Assembly (NCBI RefSeq): GCF_024137865.1
Contig: NZ_CP099960.1
Coordinates: 496,001-560,000 of the forward strand
DNA: 64,000 nucleotides
Reading direction: 5' to 3'
From: Moraxella sp. FZFQ2102
GTDB taxonomy: Bacteria > Pseudomonadota > Gammaproteobacteria > Pseudomonadales > Moraxellaceae
Numbering within the stretch: position 1 is the first letter of the stretch; each line of letters begins with the position of its first letter. Shown here one piece after another: positions 37,736 through 47,491 of the stretch. Both the position numbers and the translations under genes were made by a program. Below the pieces are notes generated by a model. The model was not told the DNA's origin, made no database searches, and saw nothing but the letters and a program-made list of their open reading frames with translations.

Positions 37736-38920
37736 CTATCTTACGCCATCAAACCCCAACAACATCTCCCGATAATACGCATACTGCTGTTGGCGTAGCT
37801 CAATCTCACGCGGTAAGCCATCACTGATGGACTGGGTCAGCGTATCAAATTTATCCAAAATGGCGACAATGCGGGCTTGTTCGGCTAGGGGTGGGATTGG
37901 GATTAAAATATTTTCAATAGAATTTCTCCCCAATCGTGGCACACTTGCTTTTCTAACTTGTCCTACAATTTTTTGTTTTTGATTCATTAAAGCATGATAA
38001 ACAAACCTATCATTTAATTTATCTTTAGGACATTCCAAATAATAACAATCATCAGCCGCCCAAAAATCAGTGTAACTATAACCAATTTCACCTGCAGCAC
38101 CTGCTGTTATTATAAATGTTGAATTTGATGGGCAATTTGCTTGATGATAATATCCTAAAGGCTGTAAACTATTTTGATAAACAGCGTATTCTCCTGTTTC
38201 TTCTAACTCACTACGAACCAATCTTTTGCCACGCTTTAGGTTGATTACTTCACCCAACGACTTCCACTCAAACCCAACTTTTGCCAATTCATTTTCGGAC
38301 AATAATTTATCTCTATAGTATTGATATTGTTGATTTCTTATGTTAAGCTCAGCGGTGAGCTCAGCGGTGATAGCGGTAAATACGTCCAAAATTTGGGCGA
38401 TTTTAGTTTGCACGGATAGGGGTGGGATTGGGATTTGTATTTTTTTAAATTTCTCTTTTGAAATATTAAAGCGAGTAACTCCACTTGCAGTTTTTGCAAT
38501 TTGCATTCTCATAAAATTAGAACGGAAAAGAAATTTAGTAAATTCTGGCTTGATTTCAATATCATCATGGAAACGAACACCAAAAGAAAAACTATTTAAA
38601 TAAACTTTCTCAGAAAAATGAGTTGTTACCACTGAAGACATACCAGCCTCTTCAGCAATTTCTGATGAACCAGTAAATAAAACATCGCCATATTTTACTT
38701 CATACTGTCGTTCGTTATCATGAATTTGAACAGTTTCCAAAATACTTTCTTCAACTTCAATATTTCCAAAAATATTTTTATAAGTTACATACTTAGCATT
38801 GCCTGCCTCAAAATCAGCTTTCTTCTTTCCAGTAAGACCGCCATAAACAATAGCAACCTCCCCCAACGGTTTCCACTCCACCGCTTGCCCTGCTAACAAT
38901 TTTTGTAAAAATGGGTGCAT
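37736..38920 (-). CDS. hsdS: Type I specificity subunit HsdS (EcoR124I family), intact
   Basis: 394 residues with two target recognition domains (about 15-150 and 215-345), each followed by a conserved helix. The central helix reads DVFTAITAELTAELNIRNQ: two TAEL repeats, as in EcoR124I. In that family two versus three copies set the spacer of the bipartite target at 6 or 7 bp. The distal conserved part ([19 protein letters not shown] to the end) is about 84 percent identical in DNA to that of the second hsdS by eye. It starts 2 nt after the hsdM stop. The actual target sequence cannot be read from the protein. Confidence 0.95.
   Translation of the reverse strand: MHPFLQKLLAGQAVEWKPLGEVAIVYGGLTGKKKADFEAGNAKYVTYKNIFGNIEVEESILETVQIHDNERQYEVKYGDVLFTGSSEIAEEAGMSSVVTTHFSEKVYLNSFSFGVRFHDDIEIKPEFTKFLFRSNFMRMQIAKTASGVTRFNISKEKFKKIQIPIPPLSVQTKIAQILDVFTAITAELTAELNIRNQQYQYYRDKLLSENELAKVGFEWKSLGEVINLKRGKRLVRSELEETGEYAVYQNSLQPLGYYHQANCPSNSTFIITAGAAGEIGYSYTDFWAADDCYYLECPKDKLNDRFVYHALMNQKQKIVGQVRKASVPRLGRNSIENILIPIPPLAEQARIVAILDKFDTLTQSISDGLPREIELRQQQYAYYREMLLGFDGVR
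38346..38369. repeat. Two 12-bp repeats encoding TAEL in hsdS
   Basis: AGCTCAGCGGTG occurs twice in tandem (38346-38357, 38358-38369). The unit keeps the reading frame and encodes the TAEL spacer repeat of HsdS. Confidence 0.95.
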
Positions 38921-38922
38921 AC

Positions 38923-40467
38923 TTATGCCTCAATCTGCTCAATAATTTCATCAATCTGACGGCGTAGTTCATCAATTTTAGCAACGGTGATTTTTATTTC
39001 ACTATTGAGTACATTAATATCAATCGTTTCACGCGTATCTTTTGCCTCAACATAACTACTGACCGCTAGATTATAATCATTGGCTTTAATCGTTTCATAA
39101 TCCACCATCACCGCTTGATGGGCAACATCTACCTTATCGGCAAATAAGCTCATAATAGTTGCAATGTGTTCATCGGTTAAAATGTTATTATTGGTTTCTT
39201 TTTTAAATAATTCACTAGCATCAATAAATTGCGTACGGTTATCCGTTTTATGTTTTGATAATACCAAAATATTCACCGCAATACTCGTACCAAAAAATAA
39301 ATTCGGTGCTAGGGCAATGACTGTTTCTACATAGTTATTATCTACCAAATATTGACGGATTTTTTGCTCCGCTCCACCCCGATAAAAAATCCCTGGGAAA
39401 GAAACAATCGCCGCACGCCCTCTGGCAGACAGATAATTGAGTGCGTGCAGAATAAACGCAAAATCCGCCTTGGATTTGGGCGCCAACACCCCAGCTGGTG
39501 CAAAACGCTCATCATTAATCAGCACGGGATCATCAGAGCCAATCCATTTCACCGAGTACGGTGGATTGGAGACGATGGCGTCAAATGGCTTGTCGTTTTG
39601 TAGCTGTGGGCTAATGAGCGTATCACCCAGCTCAATATGAAATTTATCATAATTAATATTATGCAAAAACATATTCATACGAGCCAAGTTATAAGTCGTA
39701 TGGTTAATTTCTTGGCCAAAAAACCCTTCTTCGATCACATGTTCATCAAACTGCTTTTTGGCTTGTAGCAGTAGCGAACCTGAACCACAAGCAGGGTCAT
39801 AGATTTTATTGACCGTGCTTTGTCCATGCAGTGCTAATTTTGCGATGAGCTTAGAGACATGCTGCGGTGTAAAGAACTCGCCACCTGATTTACCTGCATT
39901 GGCCGCATAATTTGAGATCAAAAACTCATAGGCATCGCCAAACAGATCAATTTGATTGTCATTAAAATCACCAAAATCCAGCTCAGCCACGCCTTTTAAT
40001 ACCGCCGCCAAGCGTTTGTTTTTATCCGCCACGGTATTGCCCAAGCGGTTACTGGTGGTGTCAAAGTCAGCAAACAGGCCTTTGATGTCATTTTCAGAAT
40101 CATAGCCACTGGCTGATGACTCGATGGCACTAAAAATATTCGCCAAATCGGTGTTTAGATCTGGATTGGTATGTGCGTTTTTGGCGACATTGACGAATAA
40201 TTGGCTTGGATAAATAAAAAACCCTTTGGCCTTGATCGTATCGTCTTTGATGGCATCCAAAATAGGATTGGCATCATCAAACTGAGCATAATTGACGCTA
40301 TCATCCCCAGCCTCGATATAATCGGCAAAATTCTCACTGATAAAGCGATAAAACAATGCCCCTAAGACATATTGCTTAAAATCCCAACCATCCACAGAGC
40401 CACGAACATCGTTGGCGATCTGCCAAATACGGCGGTGAAGTTCGGCGCGTTGTTGCATACTGGTCAT
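38923..40467 (-). CDS. hsdM: Type I DNA methyltransferase subunit HsdM (EcoR124I family)
   Basis: 514 residues from ATG at 40467, chosen because AAGGAA lies six bases upstream and the family begins [12 protein letters not shown] codons at 40470 and 40491 are also in frame. SAM motif I is [11 protein letters not shown] and catalytic motif IV is VSNPPYS, so it is an N6-adenine methyltransferase. The sequence is very close to EcoR124I HsdM over its length (for example [17 protein letters not shown] and [18 protein letters not shown]). It methylates the target chosen by HsdS and is part of the R2M2S complex. First gene of the island, with its own TGCTACAAT promoter element. Confidence 0.96.
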   Translation of the reverse strand: MTSMQQRAELHRRIWQIANDVRGSVDGWDFKQYVLGALFYRFISENFADYIEAGDDSVNYAQFDDANPILDAIKDDTIKAKGFFIYPSQLFVNVAKNAHTNPDLNTDLANIFSAIESSASGYDSENDIKGLFADFDTTSNRLGNTVADKNKRLAAVLKGVAELDFGDFNDNQIDLFGDAYEFLISNYAANAGKSGGEFFTPQHVSKLIAKLALHGQSTVNKIYDPACGSGSLLLQAKKQFDEHVIEEGFFGQEINHTTYNLARMNMFLHNINYDKFHIELGDTLISPQLQNDKPFDAIVSNPPYSVKWIGSDDPVLINDERFAPAGVLAPKSKADFAFILHALNYLSARGRAAIVSFPGIFYRGGAEQKIRQYLVDNNYVETVIALAPNLFFGTSIAVNILVLSKHKTDNRTQFIDASELFKKETNNNILTDEHIATIMSLFADKVDVAHQAVMVDYETIKANDYNLAVSSYVEAKDTRETIDINVLNSEIKITVAKIDELRRQIDEIIEQIEA

Positions 40468-40508
40468 CATAGTTTCCTTAGCTTTCGTCATCAGATTAAA
40501 TAACTCTC

Positions 40509-40517
40509 ATTGTAGCA
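40509..40517 (-). promoter_or_regulatory. Extended -10 promoter of hsdM
   Basis: Minus strand TGCTACAAT, 42 nt ahead of the chosen start and downstream of the dat terminator. Confidence 0.55.
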
Positions 40518-40533
40518 TAAAAATTGACATAAA

Positions 40534-40566
40534 AATAAGGCTTAGTATCAGATACTAAGCCTTATT
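40534..40566. terminator. Terminator between dat and hsdM
   Basis: AATAAGGCTTAGTATC / GATACTAAGCCTTATT, 16-bp arms around one base; on the minus strand followed by TTTTTATG. It should stop transcription from dat before it reaches the restriction genes and ddc. Confidence 0.9.
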
Positions 40567-40595
40567 CATCAAGCCCTATGGCTCACTGTGATGCA

Positions 40596-41957
40596 TCAGC
40601 CACGCACAGCTTTCACTGCTTCATCGACGGCTTTTGTGAAGCGTGCGATGACTTCCTTGCACTCATCAGCGGTGATGGTGATTGGGCAAAGTAGGCGTAC
40701 CACCGTACCACCACGACCACCACGCTCAAGTAGTAGCTTATTATCAAAGCAGGCTTTTTGGATCGCTGCGGCAAGCTCGGCATCTGCAGGGTATGAGCCC
40801 ATGTGGTCAGCAGCTTTACGCTCATCGACAATCTCAATACCTGTCATCAGACCACGGCCACGCACATGACCGATACATGGATATTGTTCTGCGACTTTCT
40901 TAAGTTCAGCGCGTAAAAACTCGCCTTGGATGCGAGAGTTCTCAGCTAGGTTGTTTTTGGTGATTTCTTCTAGGACATTATAACCTGCTGCCATCGCCAG
41001 CTGATTACCACGGAATGTGCCTGTATGACCTGCTGGCGCCCATGCATCAAATTTCTTATTGATTGCAAGTACGCACAGTGGCAAACCGCCACCGACCGCC
41101 TTACTCATCACCACCACATCAGGGGTGATGCCTGCGTGTTCAAAGGCAAACATCTTGCCAGAGCGAGCAAAGCCTGCCTGTACTTCATCTAGGATAAGTA
41201 CGATGTCATGACGGGCAGTGACTTCACGGATTTTTTGTAGCCATTTGGCAGGTGCTGGGACGACACCGCCCTCGCCTTGGATGGCCTCTAGGATGACCGC
41301 AGCAGGCTTGACCACACCACTTTCGACATCTTCGATGAAGTTCTCAAAATAATAAGTCAAGGCATCGACACCTGCTTCACCGCCTAAACCCAGTGGGCAA
41401 CGGTATTCGTGCGGATATGGCATGAACTGCACGCCTGCCATCAGATTGCCGACTTTTTCTTTGGCAGATAGGTTGCCAGTCATGGCAAGTGAGCCATGCG
41501 TCATGCCATGATAGCCACCGCTAAAGGCGATGACATTGTCACGACCTGTATAAGTCTTGGCAAGCTTAATCGCAGCCTCTGTGCCGTCCGCACCTGTTGG
41601 GCCACAAAATTGCAGAACGAAGTCTTGTGGGAAAAATGACAACAACTTTTCGGTAAACGCATCTTTGATCGGCGTTGTGATGTCAAGGGTGTGCAATGGC
41701 AACCCGCTTTCCAATACATCTTTGATGGCGTTAATCGTAGCAGGATGATTATGCCCAAGAGCAAGTGTGCCTGCACCAGCTAAGCAGTCAAGGTATTCAT
41801 TACCCTCGACATCAGTGATCCAGCAACCTTGTGCTTTGGCGATTGCCAACGGCAGCTTGCGTGGGTAACTGCGAACATTAGACTCCATCTCATTTTGGCG
41901 AGTTAGGTAGTATTCATTGGTCGCATCAGTGATTGGTTTTACAGGTGTTGCATTCAT
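40596..41957 (-). CDS. dat: Diaminobutyrate--2-oxoglutarate aminotransferase
   Basis: 453 residues, class III PLP aminotransferase. The PLP lysine is in [13 protein letters not shown], with [33 protein letters not shown] and [15 protein letters not shown]. The sequence corresponds to Dat of Acinetobacter, which makes L-2,4-diaminobutyrate from aspartate semialdehyde using glutamate. Its partner Ddc is encoded 9 kb downstream on the same strand, beyond the restriction island. A very strong terminator closes the gene. The 5' region carries a perfect 15-bp palindrome, CAAGTC TAT GACTTG (42022-42036), possibly an operator. Confidence 0.94.
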   Translation of the reverse strand: MNATPVKPITDATNEYYLTRQNEMESNVRSYPRKLPLAIAKAQGCWITDVEGNEYLDCLAGAGTLALGHNHPATINAIKDVLESGLPLHTLDITTPIKDAFTEKLLSFFPQDFVLQFCGPTGADGTEAAIKLAKTYTGRDNVIAFSGGYHGMTHGSLAMTGNLSAKEKVGNLMAGVQFMPYPHEYRCPLGLGGEAGVDALTYYFENFIEDVESGVVKPAAVILEAIQGEGGVVPAPAKWLQKIREVTARHDIVLILDEVQAGFARSGKMFAFEHAGITPDVVVMSKAVGGGLPLCVLAINKKFDAWAPAGHTGTFRGNQLAMAAGYNVLEEITKNNLAENSRIQGEFLRAELKKVAEQYPCIGHVRGRGLMTGIEIVDERKAADHMGSYPADAELAAAIQKACFDNKLLLERGGRGGTVVRLLCPITITADECKEVIARFTKAVDEAVKAVRG

Positions 41958-42260
41958 AAAACAGCCTTAACAAAGTTTAAGTCGTGGTTATCTTTTCCTA
42001 TGACTTATGGGTGAAAATGACCAAGTCTATGACTTGAGTGTATGCTTGTTTTCTATCACAAAAACAAACAAGCGCATGATACGCCTTTTTTTAAAAAATA
42101 AAAGCTTTTTTTTGCCAAATTGCCAAACTTTTTTGTAACCAAGCATCGTTTTCACCCTTGCCATATTTACTTACGCTTTTTAGCGATTTACACAGATGAT
42201 TTTATAGAAATTTTATGGCAATTTCGTTACAATAGCCTATTTAATTGACACACCAGTACA
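41958..42260. other. Divergent intergenic region of dat and queE
   Basis: No gene. It holds the palindrome CAAGTC TAT GACTTG (42022-42036) toward dat, several A/T runs, and a TACAAT (42228-42233) that is the likely -10 of queE, 28 nt before its ATG. Confidence 0.5.
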
Positions 42261-42983
42261 ATGACCATCACCGACCCACTTCGCAACACCAAAATCCCCA
42301 CCACCGACCCACAAGCAGGGCTAAAGCTCACCGAGATTTTTTATTCGCTACAAGGTGAAGCATTAGCATCGGGATTGCCGACGATTTTTATCCGATTGAC
42401 AGGCTGTCCGCTCCGCTGTACTTATTGTGATACCACTTATTCATTTACAGGTGGTGAGCGTTTTAGCTTAGATGAGATTATTGATCATATCAGCCAATAT
42501 CCGTGCAAGCGTGTCTGCGTGACTGGTGGTGAGCCTCTGGCACAGCCTAATGCCATCGCTTTGATGGATAGATTATTAAGCTTGGGTTATGAAATCTCGC
42601 TTGAGACCGCAGGGGCATTATCCGTCAAAGATGTCCCTACTGCCGTCTCAAAAGTGATGGATCTAAAGACACCTTCATCCGGTGAGATGGATAAAAATCT
42701 GTGGAAGAATTTGGATTATCTCACTCATCACGACCAACTCAAAATCGTCATCGCCGATCGTGCGGACTATGATTGGGCGGTGGCACAGCTACACGCTTAT
42801 GAGCTTGACAAAAAAGTCGGTACGGTGTGGTTCTCGCCAATGTTTGATGTCCACACCGCTCACAAGGGCGAAGTGCCAAATATAGCAACACAACTGGCCG
42901 AATGGATACTGGCTGATGGCTTGCCGGTGCGTTTTGGGCTTCAGTTACACAAAATTATCTGGGCAGATGCCAAAGGTAAATAA
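42261..42983 (+). CDS. queE: 7-carboxy-7-deazaguanine synthase
   Basis: 240 residues, radical SAM enzyme. The cluster-binding CxxxCxxC-type motif is GCPLRCTYCDT, preceded by EIFYSLQGEALASGLPTIF and followed by VTGGEPLAQ and SLETAGA, all typical of QueE. It converts 6-carboxytetrahydropterin to 7-carboxy-7-deazaguanine in the queuosine pathway for tRNA wobble modification. Other que genes are not adjacent. The DMT-type transporter follows after 17 nt and may be co-transcribed. Confidence 0.95.
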   Translation: MTITDPLRNTKIPTTDPQAGLKLTEIFYSLQGEALASGLPTIFIRLTGCPLRCTYCDTTYSFTGGERFSLDEIIDHISQYPCKRVCVTGGEPLAQPNAIALMDRLLSLGYEISLETAGALSVKDVPTAVSKVMDLKTPSSGEMDKNLWKNLDYLTHHDQLKIVIADRADYDWAVAQLHAYELDKKVGTVWFSPMFDVHTAHKGEVPNIATQLAEWILADGLPVRFGLQLHKIIWADAKGK

Positions 42984-43000
42984 TCAATCACAAGGATGTC

Positions 43001-43966
43001 ATGATGCTAAAACTTATCCTAATCGGTGTGGTCGCAGGGGCATTTTTTAGCTCAACCTTTGTACTCAATGAGCTGATGTCCAGCCAAGGTGGTCATTGGT
43101 TTTGGTCGGCATCATTACGCTATGTGTTCATGTGGCTATTGTTATCAGCAATGATTGGCATCAAAAGCGGTGTTGGTACGCTTGCCGGCCTGTGCCGTTT
43201 ATTTGGCGAGCATTATAAATTTTGGTGCATCGCAGGTGGTATTGGCTTTGGGCTATTTTATGCACCGCTATGTTTTGGTGCGGATCATGCACCCGGTTGG
43301 GTGATCGCAGCGACTTTTCAGTTTACGACAGTGGCAAGCCTGATCGTGCTTGCACTTTTTGGCGAGACGATCAATAAAAAAGTCATCGCCACCAGCGTGC
43401 TGATCTTTGCCGGGGTGGTGCTGACCAATATCGGCGAAGGCTTACATGGCGGCGAGACAGGCTCGCTGACGACTTTGCTACTGCTTGGTGCGCTGCCTTG
43501 TTTGGTAGCGGGATTTTGTTTCCCGATTGGCAATCAGCTGGTTTGGTATGCCACTCGTCCACCATCAACGCATCCCTTGTTATCCAAAGTGCCGCATTTG
43601 ACCAGCGAGCTGATGGCAAGTCCACTGCACAAGGTATGGCTACTGTCGGCAGGCTCGCTACCGTTTTGGGTGCTGCTTGGGCTCGTGGTACAGCCGCCGA
43701 TACTAGGGGTATCACAAGCGTTTAATGCCCTATTGGTCGCCTTATTTGCTGGCGTTATTGCCACATCACTATTTTTGTACGCTCGCTCAAAGGCAGCCAA
43801 TGGCGGTCAAATCGCTGGGGTCGATGCCACTCAAGCCACCGAAGTGATTTTTTCGCTGATTGGCGGTGTGCTACTACTTGGTACACCGATGCCATCGGTG
43901 ATGAGCTGGATTGGCATTGCGATGGTGAGTGTTGGTATTGTGTTATTTTGTCGGATGCAAAGTTAG
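43001..43966 (+). CDS. DMT-type multidrug-resistance-efflux-family membrane protein (EmrE-like, PF13536 type)
   Basis: 321 residues with about ten hydrophobic helices; N-terminus MMLKLILIGVVAGAFFSSTF and internal WFWSASLRYVFMWLLL resemble the long putative multidrug resistance efflux transporters of the drug/metabolite transporter superfamily. AAGGA lies 4 nt before the first ATG (43001) and 7 nt before the second (43004); the latter is spaced better. Substrate unknown. It abuts the TRIC-family gene, whose ATG directly follows its stop. Confidence 0.8.
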   Translation: MMLKLILIGVVAGAFFSSTFVLNELMSSQGGHWFWSASLRYVFMWLLLSAMIGIKSGVGTLAGLCRLFGEHYKFWCIAGGIGFGLFYAPLCFGADHAPGWVIAATFQFTTVASLIVLALFGETINKKVIATSVLIFAGVVLTNIGEGLHGGETGSLTTLLLLGALPCLVAGFCFPIGNQLVWYATRPPSTHPLLSKVPHLTSELMASPLHKVWLLSAGSLPFWVLLGLVVQPPILGVSQAFNALLVALFAGVIATSLFLYARSKAANGGQIAGVDATQATEVIFSLIGGVLLLGTPMPSVMSWIGIAMVSVGIVLFCRMQS

Positions 43967-44599
43967 ATGAATTTACCGTTTAGCCCTGAGCAAATGATCT
44001 ATCTATTGGACATGGTCGGCATCATCGCCTGTGCAATTGCTGGTACGACGCTTGCTCTGTACAAGCGATTTGATTTGTTTGGCTGTATCTTGGTGTCGAT
44101 GGTCAATGCCATCGGTGGTGGCACACTTAGAGATGTGATGCTAGGTCGCCATCCGCTGTTTTGGATGACGGATCTCAACTATGTCGTTGTGATTACACTG
44201 ACATCGATTTTGGGGCAGATGTTTTTTTACCGTCATCAGAAGATTGATGGGATGTTAAAATTATTTGACGCTATCGGTTTGGCAGCGTTTAGCGTGATTG
44301 GTCTGACAGTGGCGTTATCGCTTGATGCACATCCAATCATTGCCATACTGATGGCGGTGATGACGAGTATCGCAGGCGGTATCATGCGTGATATGATCTG
44401 TAATGAAATCCCCTTGGTGCTCCAAAAAGAAATCTACATCTCAGCCAGTATCATAGGCTCAGTGCTGTATCTGACACTGCTGCACTTCGGTGTCGCTGAC
44501 TGGGTGCGTGAGACGGTGGCACTGATTAGCATCTTTGGCATACGGATGCTGGCGGTGAAGTTTGATTGGCATTTGCCATCGATACAGTTGAGACGGTGA
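43967..44599 (+). CDS. TRIC cation channel family protein (YicG/UPF0126)
   Basis: 210 residues, seven hydrophobic segments and two internal repeats, each with a GG(G/I)xxRD motif: NAIGGGTLRDVMLGRHPLFW and SIAGGIMRDMICNEIP. These are the glycine-rich bends of bacterial TRIC channels, which form trimers conducting monovalent cations. It has no ribosome site of its own beyond the end of the preceding gene and is probably translated by coupling. Confidence 0.88.
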   Translation: MNLPFSPEQMIYLLDMVGIIACAIAGTTLALYKRFDLFGCILVSMVNAIGGGTLRDVMLGRHPLFWMTDLNYVVVITLTSILGQMFFYRHQKIDGMLKLFDAIGLAAFSVIGLTVALSLDAHPIIAILMAVMTSIAGGIMRDMICNEIPLVLQKEIYISASIIGSVLYLTLLHFGVADWVRETVALISIFGIRMLAVKFDWHLPSIQLRR

Positions 44600-44732
44600 A
44601 ATATCACTAGCGGTCAGTTGATACATCAATAAAAAAAGCTTGTATGGTTATAACATCTATTCATTTGAATCAGTCATAAAATTCACTGATAATACAACGG
44701 ATAAGTTAAACAGCGATAAAGGATTATACATC

Positions 44733-45695
44733 ATGCCATTTTTGGTTAATGTCAGTCAGCAACTGACTCGTTTTACTGCACTGGTGATCATCGCCGCTGC
44801 AATCATTGCTATGATCGAGCCTGCCACTTTTTCTTGGGTAAAAGACAATGCCCAAATGCTTGTCCTAGGGACAATCATGCTTGGTATGGGGATGACATTA
44901 GGCAAGCAAGATTATCAAATCTTAGCCAAACGCCCTTTCGATATTTTGGTCGGCACCATCGCACAGTACACCATCATGCCACTACTTGCCATCGGCATTA
45001 GTAAGATGCTGAATCTGTCAGATGGTTTAACATTAGGTTTGGTACTGGTCGGCTGTTGTCCTGGTGGCGTATCCTCGAACATCATGAGTTATCTTGCCAA
45101 AGGCGATGTTGCATTTTCTGTCGGCATGACAACCGCTTCAACCATTTTGGCACCTGTCATGGCACCGCTATGGATGTTATACTTGGTCGGAGAAACTGTC
45201 GCTATGGACGGTTGGGGTATGTTCAAATTTATGCTGATTGTCACCTTATTCCCTGTGCTAATCGGCTCATTTGCCAATATCACTTTGCAAAACAAATCAT
45301 GGTTCGCTGATGTCAGAAATATTATGCCAGGCGTGGCTGTGCTTGCTTTTGCCGCTATCGTAGGTGGTGTGGCAGCCGTACATGGTCATCGATTTTTTGA
45401 ATCAGCCTTAGTCATGGTCGCTGCCATCGCACTGCATAATATCGGTGGCTATTTGCTGGGTTATTTTTCTGGTGCGTTTATGGGAATGAATACCGCCAAA
45501 AAGCGTACGCTTGCCATCGAAGTGGGTGTACAAAATGCTGGGCTTGCTACAGGTCTGAGTGCAAAATTTTTCCCTGCCAATGCTGAATCTGCCGTTGCCA
45601 CTGCAGTTGCTTGTGTTTGGCATTCCATTTCAGGTACTGTACTTGGCAATGCTTTTGCTTGGTGGGATAAAAGAACCAAATCCAGCTCTGATTAA
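44733..45695 (+). CDS. Bile acid:sodium symporter (BASS) family transporter
   Basis: 320 residues from ATG at 44733, which has AAAGGA nine bases upstream; an earlier in-frame ATG at 44640 adds 31 residues with no family likeness. Nine or ten membrane helices. The core signature VGCCPGGVSSNIMSYLAKGD and EVGVQNAGLATGLSAKFF are diagnostic of BASS transporters, which carry organic anions such as pantoate, keto acids or taurocholate with Na+. The substrate here is unknown. Followed by an inverted repeat at 45717-45769. Confidence 0.9.
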   Translation: MPFLVNVSQQLTRFTALVIIAAAIIAMIEPATFSWVKDNAQMLVLGTIMLGMGMTLGKQDYQILAKRPFDILVGTIAQYTIMPLLAIGISKMLNLSDGLTLGLVLVGCCPGGVSSNIMSYLAKGDVAFSVGMTTASTILAPVMAPLWMLYLVGETVAMDGWGMFKFMLIVTLFPVLIGSFANITLQNKSWFADVRNIMPGVAVLAFAAIVGGVAAVHGHRFFESALVMVAAIALHNIGGYLLGYFSGAFMGMNTAKKRTLAIEVGVQNAGLATGLSAKFFPANAESAVATAVACVWHSISGTVLGNAFAWWDKRTKSSSD

Positions 45696-45716
45696 TTCCT
45701 GCGGCTTTAAATTTAT

Positions 45717-45769
45717 TATGCCATTGTCCCATTAGATAATTTTCAATAATCAAACAGGACAATGGCATA
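45717..45769. repeat. Inverted repeat with 13-bp arms after the BASS gene
   Basis: TATGCCATTGTCC and GGACAATGGCATA pair perfectly around 27 nt. No T-run follows, so it is not a standard terminator; it may be a stem-loop at the mRNA end or a remnant of a mobile element. Confidence 0.6.
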
Positions 45770-45963
45770 TGCTATTTAGTCTAAACTTATGAAATGCACT
45801 CGATTCAGTCCATCTGATATTTATGACATAATTATAATCTAACAAGGTACCAAATCTCCGATGATAAGCTATAGATTTCAACCACCTTGTTCCAATACAC
45901 CTCCAACCGCCCCAATATCCAAATCACTATCTCAGTCTTATTAAAACCCCTAGAAGTAAATCA

Positions 45964-47217
45964 CTACCCCATCACCCCATCCACTCTAGGCTGCATCAGC
46001 ATCCGCCCAAAGCCAATGACAAACAGCGCAAAACAAATCATCCACAAGCCCTGCGCATAAGCAATTAACGCCATATAATCATCAACAAACAGCGGCAGCG
46101 CCGAGCGCACCAACACACAGCCAATCATCAGCGTAAACATCACGCCAACCAAGCGCGGCGGCTCATGGATATTGCGACCTGTATGCCCAAGGCTAACACG
46201 CGCCATCATCGCCACCGTCATCATGCCAATACCCGTCAAAGCAAGCAAATGCACGCCTGCATTAATCGGCAAATCCAGTATCGGCGTTACGCTCAGCATG
46301 ACAAACGCCGCCACCATACCCCAAAACGATAGATACAGCGACCACAACAGCGGCTTAATCCAAATGCCGTGATGGTGCCAGCCGATCAATCGCCATGCAT
46401 TGATAAATGCACACACCGCCGCCCCAAGTGATAGCAGCCACGGCACATCTGCCAAAAACCCGATGACAAACACCACAAAGCTCACAAGGCTCATACGATC
46501 ACGCCACGCGGCATTCGGCAGACTCACCTGCTCGCCTGTGGGCTTACGGTCTTTACCGACGGTGACGCCTTTTTCGATAAAAAATGGTAGCACACGCCGA
46601 CCAATCGTCAGCACCACACCAATCACCAAAAACAGCGCAACATACAGCGACAACCACTGACCGCCCGTATACCCAACACTGCTGGCAAGCAAAAATCCCA
46701 ACTGACATAAGAGCAGCAGCACAAGCTTGGCAACGATACCCGCTTGGCGTTTTTGGCGCACAAGCCACACCGCACGCGTCACCACCGCCGTCACCAATGC
46801 CCAAAAAATCACATCTGCCATCAGCGCGATCAACAGCACACCTTTGGCAACATCATCAGTAATGAATAATGCAGCTGCGAACAACACGCGCGCCACAAGC
46901 CACGGCAGATAAATACCAAACAGCTTCCAGCCCACAGGCATCGGCACGCCGGTCCATGCCTTCACCGCCGTCAGCAAAAACCCAGCAATCACCGCCAGCG
47001 CATAGCCAAACACCATCTCATGCCCATGCCAATAAAACAGCGATACGCCAAAATCTTTAAGCATCACGCTCGGCGAGACAATCAGCGCATAATGCCACAG
47101 CAGCATGGTGATGATGGCAAACACTGCCGAGCTTAGGAAAAATACACGAAAGCCAAGATTCAGCAGTGGATGTGGGGATTTTTGTGGTTTGGCGATATTA
47201 ATCAACATGGCAATCAC
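45964..47217 (-). CDS. nnrS: NnrS family haem-copper membrane protein
   Basis: 417 residues (start at 47208 also possible), about twelve membrane helices. Family motifs: FRVFFLSSAVFAIITMLLW, FYWHGHEMVFGYALAVIAGFLL with the HGHE histidines, GRRVLPFFIEKGV and, toward the end, MARVSLGHTGR. NnrS proteins protect against nitrosative stress under nitric oxide exposure. No nitric oxide reductase or nitrite reductase gene is next to it here, and no clear NsrR or FNR site was found in the 274-bp upstream region. Confidence 0.93.
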   Translation of the reverse strand: MIAMLINIAKPQKSPHPLLNLGFRVFFLSSAVFAIITMLLWHYALIVSPSVMLKDFGVSLFYWHGHEMVFGYALAVIAGFLLTAVKAWTGVPMPVGWKLFGIYLPWLVARVLFAAALFITDDVAKGVLLIALMADVIFWALVTAVVTRAVWLVRQKRQAGIVAKLVLLLLCQLGFLLASSVGYTGGQWLSLYVALFLVIGVVLTIGRRVLPFFIEKGVTVGKDRKPTGEQVSLPNAAWRDRMSLVSFVVFVIGFLADVPWLLSLGAAVCAFINAWRLIGWHHHGIWIKPLLWSLYLSFWGMVAAFVMLSVTPILDLPINAGVHLLALTGIGMMTVAMMARVSLGHTGRNIHEPPRLVGVMFTLMIGCVLVRSALPLFVDDYMALIAYAQGLWMICFALFVIGFGRMLMQPRVDGVMG

Positions 47218-47491
47218 CTTAGGATTTGGTTGTTATAATAAATTTGCTTGACAATCATCCACTTATCCCAAAAATAGAGTATTTTTATAACTTTATAATT
47301 TTTAATGAGATTTTGGGATATATCACATACATCTATGGATAATTTTAAGACAAATTAATAACTTATCAGTCAAATATTAATCAAGTTATCATGGATAAAC
47401 GGTAAATTTTACTGTAAATCATGGCAATCGATTAAGCAATACTTCTAAAGTGGCAACAGTATAAAAATCAGCGATATTTTAATAATGCTAA

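Noticed and set aside
31569-40520. A 12-bp direct repeat, ATTGTAGCATAA, occurs at both edges of the restriction island (31569-31580 and 40509-40520) and looked like an attachment or target-site duplication.
   Set aside because: On the minus strand both copies read as the extended -10 TGCTACAAT followed by similar bases, each at promoter distance from ddc and hsdM. The same motif occurs upstream of several unrelated genes.
47218-47491. FNR- or NsrR-type sites upstream of nnrS.
   Set aside because: Only partial half-sites such as TTAATCAA were found; no complete TTGATNNNNATCAA or NsrR palindrome is present.
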